This document shows positions 48,231-55,530 of a DNA stretch of 64,000 nt, piece by piece. The position numbers and the translations under genes were made by a program. The notes beneath the pieces were generated by a model. That model did no database searches and had not been told where the DNA came from. It saw nothing but the letters and a program-made list of their open reading frames with translations. How positions within the stretch are numbered: the first letter of the stretch is position 1; each line of letters starts with the position of its first letter. The DNA is from JAHJQZ01 sp963675235 (GTDB taxonomy: Bacteria; Pseudomonadota; Alphaproteobacteria; Rhizobiales; Devosiaceae), in the NCBI GenBank assembly GCA_963675235.2, contig CAXXFU010000002.1, positions 1,191,888-1,255,887 of the forward strand. Reading direction: 5' to 3'.

Positions 48231-48676
48231 TGGAAAAGCCACGCCATTTCGAAGACTATGCTGTGGGCGAGACGCGAAGAACGACTGGCAGAACCATCAC
48301 CGAGACCGATTTCGTCGTTCATGCCGGACACACGGGCGACTTCTTCCCGCATCACATGGATGCAGAATTCATGAAAGAGTCGGAATTCGGCCAGCGCATC
48401 GCCCATGGTACGATGACCTTCGCCATCGGCATCGGGCTGACCGCCAGCGAAATCAATCCGCTCTCTTTCACCTATGGCTACGAGCGCCTGCGCTTTCCGA
48501 AACCGGTTTTCATCGGCGACACCATTCATACCGAGCTGACGACCGGTGCACTTGAACCCGATCCGAAACGCCCCAATTACGGCCGCGTCATCGAACGGGT
48601 CCGCGTCATCAATCAACGCGGTGAAACAGTTCTTGCCTGTGATCATGTCTATCTTGTTCAAAGGCGAGACGCCTGA
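48230..48676 (+). CDS. MaoC-family (R)-specific hydratase-like protein
   Basis: A 148-residue hotdog protein with the hydratase motif intact: HTGDFFPHHMDAEF (Asp and His of the hydratase-2 motif), FGQRIAHGTMTFAIGIGL, and YGYERLRFPKPVFIGDTI. Related to the MaoC-like gene at 45391 but shorter and with the catalytic His. Last gene of the eight-gene rightward operon; its ATG shares a base with the previous TGA. It probably hydrates or dehydrates a CoA thioester. Confidence 0.88.
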   Translation: MEKPRHFEDYAVGETRRTTGRTITETDFVVHAGHTGDFFPHHMDAEFMKESEFGQRIAHGTMTFAIGIGLTASEINPLSFTYGYERLRFPKPVFIGDTIHTELTTGALEPDPKRPNYGRVIERVRVINQRGETVLACDHVYLVQRRDA

Positions 48677-48864
48677 AGCCGGACTTCATTCGCCCATGCG
48701 ATCGATGCAGGGGAACTTCTCCAGCGTTTCGGGCTGGGGCGTGTCCCGAGCGATGTCGCCAAAGCCTGCCGACACTGCCGACAGGTCGCGCAGCTTGCCT
48801 ACCTGATCCAGAATGGCCGGCTTTTGGGCTCGTTGTTCTCGAGTACGGAGACGCTTCGTGACTG

Positions 48865-50169
48865 TCAGTCTTTTGTCGAAGTGTTGTCCGGTGCAGCGAC
48901 GAAAGCATATTGGCTGATTGAGGCGGGCTTCATCTCGATCGAAAAGCCGGGCGCACTCGGCGCCGTATAGGCGCCGTCGCACATGACACAGGGGTCGATG
49001 AAGTGTTCGTGCAGGTGATCGACATATTCGATGACCCGCCCCTCCATGGAGCCGGATACTGCTACATAGTCGATCATCGACAGGTGCTGGACATATTCGC
49101 ACAAGCCGACGCCGCCGGCGTGCGGCCAGACCGGCAGGCCGTATTTGGCGGCAAGCAGCATCACCGCCAGCACTTCGTTGAGCCCGCCCATGCGGCAGGC
49201 ATCGATCTGAACGATGTCGATGGCGCCGCCGGCGATAAGCTGCTTGAACATGATGCGGTTCTGGCACATCTCGCCCGTTGCGACCTTGACCGGGGCCACC
49301 GCTTCCCGGATGTGCTTGTGGCCCGCAATATCGTCGGGATTGGTCGGTTCTTCGATGAAGAAGGGATTGGCGAACGCGAGTTCCCTCACCCAGTCGACCG
49401 CCTGGTCGACCTCCCAGACCTGATTGGCATCGATCAATAGCGTTCGATCGTCGCCGATTTCCTCACGGGCGATGCGCAAGCGCCTTTTGTCGTCCGCAAG
49501 GCTCTGGCCAACCTTGAGCTTGATGTGGCTGTAGCCGGCGTCGCAGGCTTCGCGGCACAGGCGCCTGAGCTTGTCGTCCGAGTAGCCGAGCCAGCCGGCC
49601 GAAGTCGTGTAGCTCGGATAACCGTGGGCCTCCAGATAGGCGATCCGTTTCTGTTTGCCCGGCGCGACGCGCCTCAGGATGTCAAGTGCGTCCTCGGGGG
49701 TCATGGCGTCGGTCAGATAGCGGAAATCAATGATCGAAACGATTTCCTCCGGGCTCATCTCGCCAACCAGACGCCAGACGGGCTTGCCGGATTGCTTGGC
49801 AAGCAGATCCCAAACCGCATTGACCACCGCCCCTGTCGCCAGATGCATCGCGCCCTTGTCCGGACCAATCCAGCGCAGCTGGCTGTCCGAGGTAACGTGG
49901 CGCCAGAAGCGTCCGGGATTTTCCCGGATCCAGTCGAGATCGAGACCAACGACAAGATGGCGCATCGCCTCGATGGCCGCGCAGCAGATGTCGTTGCCCC
50001 GCCCGATGGTGAAGGTCAGGCCATGCCCGACCAGTTCCGTCTCGTCCGTCGCCAGAATGACATAGGCCGCCGAGTAGTCCGGATCGGGATTCATTGCATC
50101 CGATCCGTCGAGCGCGTCGGAGGTGGGGAAACGCAGGTCGACGGTCGCCAAGCCCGTGATCTTGGTCAT
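48865..50169 (-). CDS. fucD: L-fuconate dehydratase
   Basis: A 434-residue enolase-superfamily enzyme (start MTKITGLATVDLRFPTSDAL at 50169). All FucD-type residues are present: K217/K219 (HIKLKVGQ), D247 (LLIDANQVWEVDQ), E273 (FIEEPTNPDD), E300 (ATGEMCQNR) and H350 (WPHAGGVG), within one position of the numbering of the characterised Xanthomonas enzyme as I recall it. It converts L-fuconate to 2-keto-3-deoxy-L-fuconate. Monocistronic, convergent with the MaoC operon; the 188 bases between hold nothing recognisable. Confidence 0.95.
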   Translation of the reverse strand: MTKITGLATVDLRFPTSDALDGSDAMNPDPDYSAAYVILATDETELVGHGLTFTIGRGNDICCAAIEAMRHLVVGLDLDWIRENPGRFWRHVTSDSQLRWIGPDKGAMHLATGAVVNAVWDLLAKQSGKPVWRLVGEMSPEEIVSIIDFRYLTDAMTPEDALDILRRVAPGKQKRIAYLEAHGYPSYTTSAGWLGYSDDKLRRLCREACDAGYSHIKLKVGQSLADDKRRLRIAREEIGDDRTLLIDANQVWEVDQAVDWVRELAFANPFFIEEPTNPDDIAGHKHIREAVAPVKVATGEMCQNRIMFKQLIAGGAIDIVQIDACRMGGLNEVLAVMLLAAKYGLPVWPHAGGVGLCEYVQHLSMIDYVAVSGSMEGRVIEYVDHLHEHFIDPCVMCDGAYTAPSAPGFSIEMKPASISQYAFVAAPDNTSTKD

Positions 50170-50805
50170 CGAACATAACCTTTGGCTTTCATGAAAGGAG
50201 ACAACCTTCCGCCCTCGCATTTCGAGCTCCAGTGCATTTGCCTTCCGCAAGCGCCCGAAGCGGTGCGTTCAAAACGCGTCGAGAACGACATTGTTGAGCC
50301 CATTGTTTCCCCTTCAAAGCGGAATGGAGCTGCGTGATGGAGAGGCCGCCAGCCTGACATGCGTCAATGCTCGCGCCCTTCGGGACAACGCGCTTGCGTA
50401 CATCCACGATATTCTCATATGAATTATCTGTTCACATGCGGGGTAATGATTCAAGATCAGTTGATCATTCCCGCGTCGATTTCTGCCGATTTCGGCGCCA
50501 GGAAGCATCTGACAAGACGCGGGTGGCGCGGGAGCATGTAGCCAGGCTCAAACTCGGCAAGATGGGCAGTGCCGACAGGCTGGCAGGCGTTCTGCCAGCC
50601 GCTGGGCGAAAGCGGCGAGACGCCCTGCGGGTGCTCTGCAGAAGCCACAGTCGCAGTATCAAATGTCCCGTGAGCAACCGCCCGCTATGGCTGGCAGATA
50701 TCAACAGCCACGGCGCACAAGGCAGCGCGACCGCACGCGGCCTCTATTCTGCCAAATGCGGTCGGGCAATAGCCCGTCCCAGAACCGCCATGCCAGCTCA
50801 GATGA
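50170..50805. promoter_or_regulatory. fucD upstream region with a 25-bp palindrome
   Basis: About 640 bases with no supported gene; the open frames have no family resemblance. AATGATTCAA (50445-50454) and TTGATCATT (50461-50469) form an imperfect palindrome in an AT-rich patch, a possible operator for fucD, though 275 bases from its start codon. The rest may be degraded DNA from rearrangement. Confidence 0.35.
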
Positions 50806-51531
50806 TCAGTTCACGGCAAAGCCGCCGTCAATCGGCAGAGACACCCCGTTCAGCGAAGACGCCGCGTCACTGAGCAGATAGAGCACCGCCTCCGCCACAT
50901 CTTCAGGCTTGAGAAAACGACCAATCGGAATGCGGCTCAGCATCGGGTCGGCCTTTTTCGGGTCGCTCCAGGCTTTCTCGCCCATCGCGGTCAGCGTGAT
51001 GGTCGGATTGACGCAATTGACCCTGATTCCGACCCGGCCGAGTTCGTTGGCCATGACGCGGCTCATTCCGTCGAGCCCGCCCTTGGATGCGCAATAGGCG
51101 GCGTGATCGACCCATCCCATCCAGGCGGCATTGCTGGAGACGTTGACGATGGCGCCGCCGCTTCCGCGCGCAATGCGGTCGCGCGCGTATTCCTGCGACA
51201 TAATGAGCGGCGCCCGCGTGTTGACGGCGTGAACCAGATCGAAATCCTCGATGCGAACATCCACGAGCGCGTCGAGAATGGTTATGCCGGCATTGTTGAC
51301 GAGATAGTCAACCGGCATGGCGTCCCGTGCCGCGGCCCGCGCCGCCTCCGGGTCGGCGAGATCACAAGTGATGACCCTGCATCCGGTCTCGTTGTGAAGC
51401 GATTCGAGGTCCACCGCCGAACGGCTGAGTGCCACCACATCGGCGCCACGCTCGGCCAGCATCACCGCAATGGCCCGGCCAATACCCTTGCCCGCTCCGG
51501 TCACCAGAACCGATTTGCCAGAAAAGCTCAT
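50806..51531 (-). CDS. SDR, L-xylulose-reductase-like; candidate L-fucose dehydrogenase
   Basis: A 241-residue Rossmann dehydrogenase from MSFSGKSVLVTGAGKGIGR (motif GAGKGIGR at 12-19), NNAG at 79-82, and catalytic Y146/K150 (YCASK). VNPTITLTAMGEKAWSDPKK and LSRIPIGRFLKPEDV are close to the dicarbonyl/L-xylulose reductase (DCXR) group. Next to fucD, the missing first oxidation of L-fucose is a plausible job, but a polyol or pentulose reductase role is equally supported by family. The start is chosen where homology begins; an ATG six codons upstream is open. Confidence 0.75.
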   Translation of the reverse strand: MSFSGKSVLVTGAGKGIGRAIAVMLAERGADVVALSRSAVDLESLHNETGCRVITCDLADPEAARAAARDAMPVDYLVNNAGITILDALVDVRIEDFDLVHAVNTRAPLIMSQEYARDRIARGSGGAIVNVSSNAAWMGWVDHAAYCASKGGLDGMSRVMANELGRVGIRVNCVNPTITLTAMGEKAWSDPKKADPMLSRIPIGRFLKPEDVAEAVLYLLSDAASSLNGVSLPIDGGFAVN

Positions 51532-51819
51532 AATTTCCTCCCATGCCAACGCCAGGGTTCACTTGGTCGCCGGGGATACGCCCGCCCGTCTGCCGAACCC
51601 AATTTCGTCTTTCCATCCCGATGTTCGAACCGAAACCGCCTGAACGCAAGCGTCGGGAAGTCCTCACGCCGCTCTCTTTGTCTGCGCCTTGTCGCCCAGA
51701 AAGGCCTATGCCGGCGAGCGCATGGTGCATGGGCTCGGCCACTACAAGGGAAACCGCCGTCGACGCGGCAATGGTCTGGAAATCAGAGAAACCGGCGACA
51801 TGAGAGACCTGCCGTTCCA
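51532..51819. other. Unassigned stretch between the SDR and the Mor-like gene
   Basis: About 290 bases. A minus-strand reading contains a hydrophobic patch (SDFQTIAASTAVSLVVAEP) that recalls no family I can name. It may be phage or cargo debris marking the junction between the sugar genes and the phage early region. Confidence 0.3.
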
Positions 51820-52254
51820 TCAGCTCGGCTCCGCTTCTTGGGAGACGAGCGTGGACTTCAGCGGAACCTTGTCGGGCGTCGGTGCGTGAGCCCGCGGCAT
51901 CCCGCTGAGGTGTCCGCGCACGGCCACGTTGGAGAGACGCACGGCACGGGATATTTCCTGGACGGAACGTCCGGCGCCTTTGAGATGCCGGCAAATGAAG
52001 GTGCTGGCGACGGGAACTCGGACTATGTTCTGATTGAGCGCCTTACCGAGAAGGCAAGCCCGCTCCTGTCCTATGATGTTGGCCAGGAGTGCATCCACAT
52101 GAGTTCTGGATTGCGGAAAATAAATATCCGATCCACCAAGCTTCAAAAGCAGTTCGATCGTATCGTCGACGCCAAGAATGCGAACAAATGGCTGGATATT
52201 CGCCGGAACCGGCGCGGTGAACTCGTGATCTTTGTATTGCCATGTCTGATGCAT
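51820..52254 (-). CDS. Mor-like (Mu middle-operon regulator family) transcription activator
   Basis: A 144-residue protein with the Mor pattern: a first helical segment ending KLGGSDIYFPQ (compare the family GGxxIYIPK), a second repeat ANIIGQERACLLGKALNQN and IVRVPVA, and a C-terminal HTH (AGRSVQEISRAVRLSNVAVR). In phage Mu, Mor is the last early product and turns on the middle gene. Here it is on the same strand as, and further from the repressor than, the MuA and MuB genes, as expected. Its start lies 26 bases from the IS3 end with no Shine-Dalgarno, so the N-terminus may be truncated. Confidence 0.62.
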   Translation of the reverse strand: MHQTWQYKDHEFTAPVPANIQPFVRILGVDDTIELLLKLGGSDIYFPQSRTHVDALLANIIGQERACLLGKALNQNIVRVPVASTFICRHLKGAGRSVQEISRAVRLSNVAVRGHLSGMPRAHAPTPDKVPLKSTLVSQEAEPS

Positions 52255-52279
52255 GGCATCAGGCTATGGGCAAGGGTTT

Positions 52280-53220
52280 TGAGTTCCTCCCCGAAAATCG
52301 GACAGTGACGGAAGCTACGATCTGACGTCTGCTGGTCTCCAAGTACGAGGAGATCAGAACATGTCGAAACGCAGGAACCACGACGCGGGCTTCAAGGCGC
52401 GGGTAGCGCTGGAGGCCGTAAAGGGCGAACGCACGGTATCGGAGTTGGCGGCCGAATACGGCGTGCACCCGACCATGATCCACCAATGGAAGAAGGCGCT
52501 GCTCGAAGGGGCACCGGATATCTTCGAGCGCGGTGGGAAGAAAACGGCCGAGGTCGACGAGGCACAGGTCAAGGAACTTCACGCCAAGATCGGAGAGCTG
52601 GCCGTCGCCAACGATTTTTTGTCCAGAAAGCTCAAGCCCTGGGGCGGCAAGTGAGGCGCGGGATGATTGAGCGTAACCACCCCACGCTGTCGATCGGGGC
52701 GCAGTGCCGCCTGCTGTCGATCTCGCGGTCTTCGTTCTACTACGAGCCAAGGGGCGAGACCGAGATGAACCTCGCCCTGATGCTCCTGATCGACAGGCAG
52801 TTCCTGGAGACGCCCTTCTATGGCGTCCGGCAGATGACCTGGCACCTTCGGAACGAGGGCCATGCCGTAAACCAGAAGCGTATCCGGCGACTGATGCGGC
52901 TCATGGGACTGATGCCGATCTACCAGAAACCAAACACCAGCAAACCGGCCAAAGGGCACAAGACCTGTCCCTATCTGCTGGGCGGGCTGCGGGTCGAGCG
53001 GCCCAACCAGGTCTGGTGCGCCGACATCACCTATCTGCCGATGCGCCGCGGCTTCCTCTACCTCGTCGCCATAATGGACTGGTCCACGAGGAAAGTGCTG
53101 TCCTGGCGCATCTCCAACACGCTGGAAGCAGACTTCTGCATCGAGGCGCTGAACGAGGCGATCCACAGGTTCGGACCGCCCGAGATCATGAATACCGACC
53201 AAGGTTCCCAGTTCACTGCG
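52280..53220 (+). mobile_element. IS3-family element, right truncated copy
   Basis: The left end TGAGTTCCTCCCCGAAAATC at 52280 differs from the other copy's end in one base. It contains orfA and about two thirds of orfB, then is interrupted by IS21 sequence at 53221. The opposite copy lies at 24139-24854; both intact ends face the catabolic block. Confidence 0.88.
52361..52654 (+). CDS. IS3-family transposase OrfA
   Basis: A 97-residue OrfA identical to the copy at 24480: HTH SELAAEYGVHPTMIHQWKKA and a C-terminal helix ending KLKPWGGK. In an intact element it would be fused to OrfB by frameshifting. Here orfB is cut after its second catalytic residue, so no active transposase is expected. 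Confidence 0.92.
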   Translation: MSKRRNHDAGFKARVALEAVKGERTVSELAAEYGVHPTMIHQWKKALLEGAPDIFERGGKKTAEVDEAQVKELHAKIGELAVANDFLSRKLKPWGGK

Positions 53221-53277
53221 TGTTTCGGAAACCACCGGACAGGCATTTCGGTAAATCGCGGACAGAGATTTCAGTAA
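52663..53277 (+). pseudogene. IS3-family transposase OrfB, C-terminally truncated
   Basis: OrfB from MIERNHPTLSIGAQCRLLSI: HTH_21-like region, then the integrase core start with the first Asp in WCADITYLP and the second in NTDQGSQFTA. After position 53220 the frame runs into IS21 terminal repeats (CFGNHRTGISVNRGQRFQ), so the third catalytic residue (Glu) is lost. Inactive. Confidence 0.88.
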
Positions 53278-54353
53278 ATACGGGACAGTGGTTCCTCTAA
53301 TTCCCGGACAGTAGCGGGAACCGGATTGGGGTCGTCTTTCGAGAGCGCCGGACTGGCATTGTGATCTTTCATCTTTGGGATGGGAGTGACGATGCCGAGA
53401 CGGAAGCAAGCGAGACGAGCGAACGTGAAGGACATGCGATCGATCCTGCGCCTGACCTATGATCAGGGGCTGTCGGTACGGGCCGTTTCGGAACGGCTAC
53501 AGCTGAGCAAGACGACGGTATCGACCTATGTGCTGCGGGCCCGCGAGGCGGGGCTTGCATGCTGGCCCTTGCCGCCCGGCTATGACGATGACGCTCGGCT
53601 GGAGCGGGTGCTGTTTCGCCGTGTCGGGCGTCCGCCGCAGGATCTGGACGAACCGGACTGGCCGATGGTTGCACGGGAGATCAAGCGCAAGGGCGTGACG
53701 CTTTTGCTTTTGTGGCAGGAATATCGGGCCGCTCATCCCAACGGCTATGGCTATACCTGGTTCTGCGGGCAGTTCGGGGCTTTCCGTCGGCGCACCCACG
53801 CCAGTTACCGCAACCGGCACGAAGCCGGTGCGGTGATGCAGACCGATTATGCCGGCCACACAGTGCCGCTGATCGACCCGCAAACGGGCGAGGTCCATGA
53901 GGCCCAGATCTTCGTGGCGGTCCTTGGCGCATCATCGCTCACTTTTGCGATGGCCAGCATGAGCCAGAAGCTTCCCGACTGGATCGAAGGGCAGTGCCGT
54001 GCGCTGGCCTATTTTGGCGGCGTGCCTCGAACCATTGTGTGCGACAATCTCAAGGCCGGCGTCGCCAGACCGCTGTGGTTCGAGCCGACGCTCAATCAGA
54101 CCTTTTCCGCGATGGCGGAACATTACGACACCACGGTTCTTCCCACCCGCAGCCGGCGCCCGCGCGACAAGGGTAAGGTTGAAGGCGCGGTGCTGATTGT
54201 CGAGCGCTGGATATTGGCGCGGCTGCGCAACCGGCGCCTGTTCAGCCTGGGTGAACTCAATGCCGCCATTGCCGTACTTCTCGAAGACCTCAACAACCGG
54301 CCGATGCGGCATGTCGGCCAATCCCGCCGCGAACTGTTCGAACACATCGAGCG
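53221..54353 (+). mobile_element. IS21-family remnant with multiple terminal repeats
   Basis: It begins TGTTTCGGAAACCACCGGAC at 53221 and has three tandem ~22-base repeats of the form TTTCrGwAAA-n3/4-GGACAG (53223, 53245 and 53268 regions), the multiple terminal repeats of IS21 elements. It carries most of istA; istB and the far end are missing, cut by another IS3 fragment at about 54353. It inserted into the IS3 orfB at 53220/53221. Confidence 0.8.
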
Positions 54354-54405
54354 TGTCATCGCCACGCAGGCCGTCCAGAACGATCCTGATCTTGTCCTCG
54401 GCTGA
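53392..54405 (+). pseudogene. IS21 transposase IstA, C-terminally truncated
   Basis: About 320 native residues from MPRRKQARRANVKDMRSILR: HTH (SVRAVSERLQLSKTTVSTYV), integrase core with VMQTDYAGHTVPLID (first Asp), IVCDNLKAGV (second Asp) and DKGKVEGAVLIVERW (Glu). Normal IstA continues past FEHIER for more than 150 residues; here the frame crosses into an inverted IS3 fragment (ending DPDLVLG). The catalytic triad is present but the C-terminus and IstB are absent. Confidence 0.85.
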
Positions 54406-54533
54406 AAAGTGCCGCCGTGTCGCCCGGCGGATGTCCTTGACCACCTGCTCGGCAGGCTTCTTGGCGCTTGAGGATTTGGGTCTCATCTTCGTTCCTTCGT
54501 CACTACGACGAAACCCAAATCCTCCCTAAATCA
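54354..54533 (-). mobile_element. Fragment of a second IS3-family element (orfA start and left end)
   Basis: On the minus strand TGATTTAGGGAGGATTTGGG begins at 54533, followed by an orfA start at 54486 (MRPKSSSAKKPAEQVVKDIR ... EDKIRIVLDGLRGDD). After about 44 residues the sequence changes to antisense istA. A different IS3 subgroup from the copies at 24139 and 52280. It also cuts the small phage gene at 54526. Confidence 0.75.
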
Positions 54534-54767
54534 CAACCTCAAATCTGTGCCATGGGTGCTGACGGGGAACAGTGATGCGTTTCCAATGGGCCATCCACTT
54601 GTTCATCAGGTAGACGATCCGAGGGGTGCAATCGGGGTGTGCTTCGGGAGCAGCACCGAGCTTGCACAGGAGGTCGACGCGGTCGTTGTCGAGCTTGGCG
54701 AAGAACAACACCATCTCCGCGAGCTCCTTTTTTTCTGGTAGGCCTCATACCAGTCCTGTTCAGGCAT
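54526..54767 (-). pseudogene. Small phage gene after MuB, frameshifted at an A7 run and 3'-truncated
   Basis: ATG at 54767 overlaps the MuB gene end (ATGCCTGA). The protein would begin MPEQDWYEAYQKK; after an A7 run (54728-54734 as T7 on the plus strand) a -1 shift is needed to continue as KELAEMVLFFAKLDNDRVDL and LCKLGAAPEAHPDCTP. The last two residues and the stop come from IS3 sequence. Function unknown. Either a real indel, a sequencing error or slippage at the A run. Confidence 0.55.
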
Positions 54768-55530
54768 CGATTTCTTCTCCTTTGAGCAGCGCCAAGGCGC
54801 TCGGGTCGCCGTACTTCTTGAGCGTCGCCTGCTCGATGTGTCTGAGCTGAATGCTGCCAAAACCGCCAGTGATGACCGAAGCAATTTCGAGCACGCGTAC
54901 GAGGTCGCGAAGCGAGGTCTGGCAACCGAAGGTTTCGAGGGCAGTACGAGCGTCCTTGCCCTCGACGTTGAACTCTATGGCGATGTCTCGACAGTCCTCC
55001 GGCAGAGGTTTGCCAAGCTTGCGGATCACACCGATCCGGCTTTTGATCTGATCGATGGCACTGTCGCGCGAGTTGGTCTTGGCGAGGCGCTCGTCATTGC
55101 CGCAAAGCACAAGCGGAATGCGGCATGTCTCCTGGATATTGAGCAGTTCGCGGAGCGCGGCGAGATCAAGCGTCTGGATTTCGTCGACCACGAGCAGCCG
55201 GCCGCGTTCATCCATGTATGATGGTCTGAGCTGGCTATAGACAACATCCGATAGGTCACGGAGAAACTTGGCGTCCGTCCCGTAACTGTGGGCATCGAGC
55301 AGCATCTGGTACATGCCGGCGACGCTCTTGCTAGCTTGGCCGACCTGGCAGTAAACACCGCTTAGCTCAGCGGTGTGATGCAGCAGGGCGGTGGTCTTGC
55401 CGGTACCAGGCTCGCCCGTGATGAGTGAGGGATAGCCGAGATCAACAGCTGCCTCGATTGCTGATCGAACGGCCTTTGAAGCGCTAATATCGACGAAACG
55501 CGATGGCCGATGCGGCGTTATTCTCGTCAT
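54760..55530 (-). CDS. MuB-like AAA+ ATPase (transposition target-selection protein)
   Basis: A 256-residue ATPase: Walker A GEPGTGKTT (39-47), Walker B LLVVDEIQ, sensor-like LCGNDERLAK. Located directly after the transposase gene (four-base overlap), which identifies it as the MuB/TniB-type partner that binds target DNA and stimulates the transposase. No N-terminal HTH of the Mu B kind is visible. Confidence 0.87.
   Translation of the reverse strand: MTRITPHRPSRFVDISASKAVRSAIEAAVDLGYPSLITGEPGTGKTTALLHHTAELSGVYCQVGQASKSVAGMYQMLLDAHSYGTDAKFLRDLSDVVYSQLRPSYMDERGRLLVVDEIQTLDLAALRELLNIQETCRIPLVLCGNDERLAKTNSRDSAIDQIKSRIGVIRKLGKPLPEDCRDIAIEFNVEGKDARTALETFGCQTSLRDLVRVLEIASVITGGFGSIQLRHIEQATLKKYGDPSALALLKGEEIDA

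Noticed and set aside
50251..50805. Possible small genes upstream of fucD
   Set aside because: Several short frames exist on both strands but none has a plausible ribosome binding site, composition or family match.
53932..54486. 184-residue minus-strand frame as a whole protein
   Set aside because: Only its first ~44 residues are real (IS3 OrfA); the rest is antisense istA, so it was recorded as an IS fragment.
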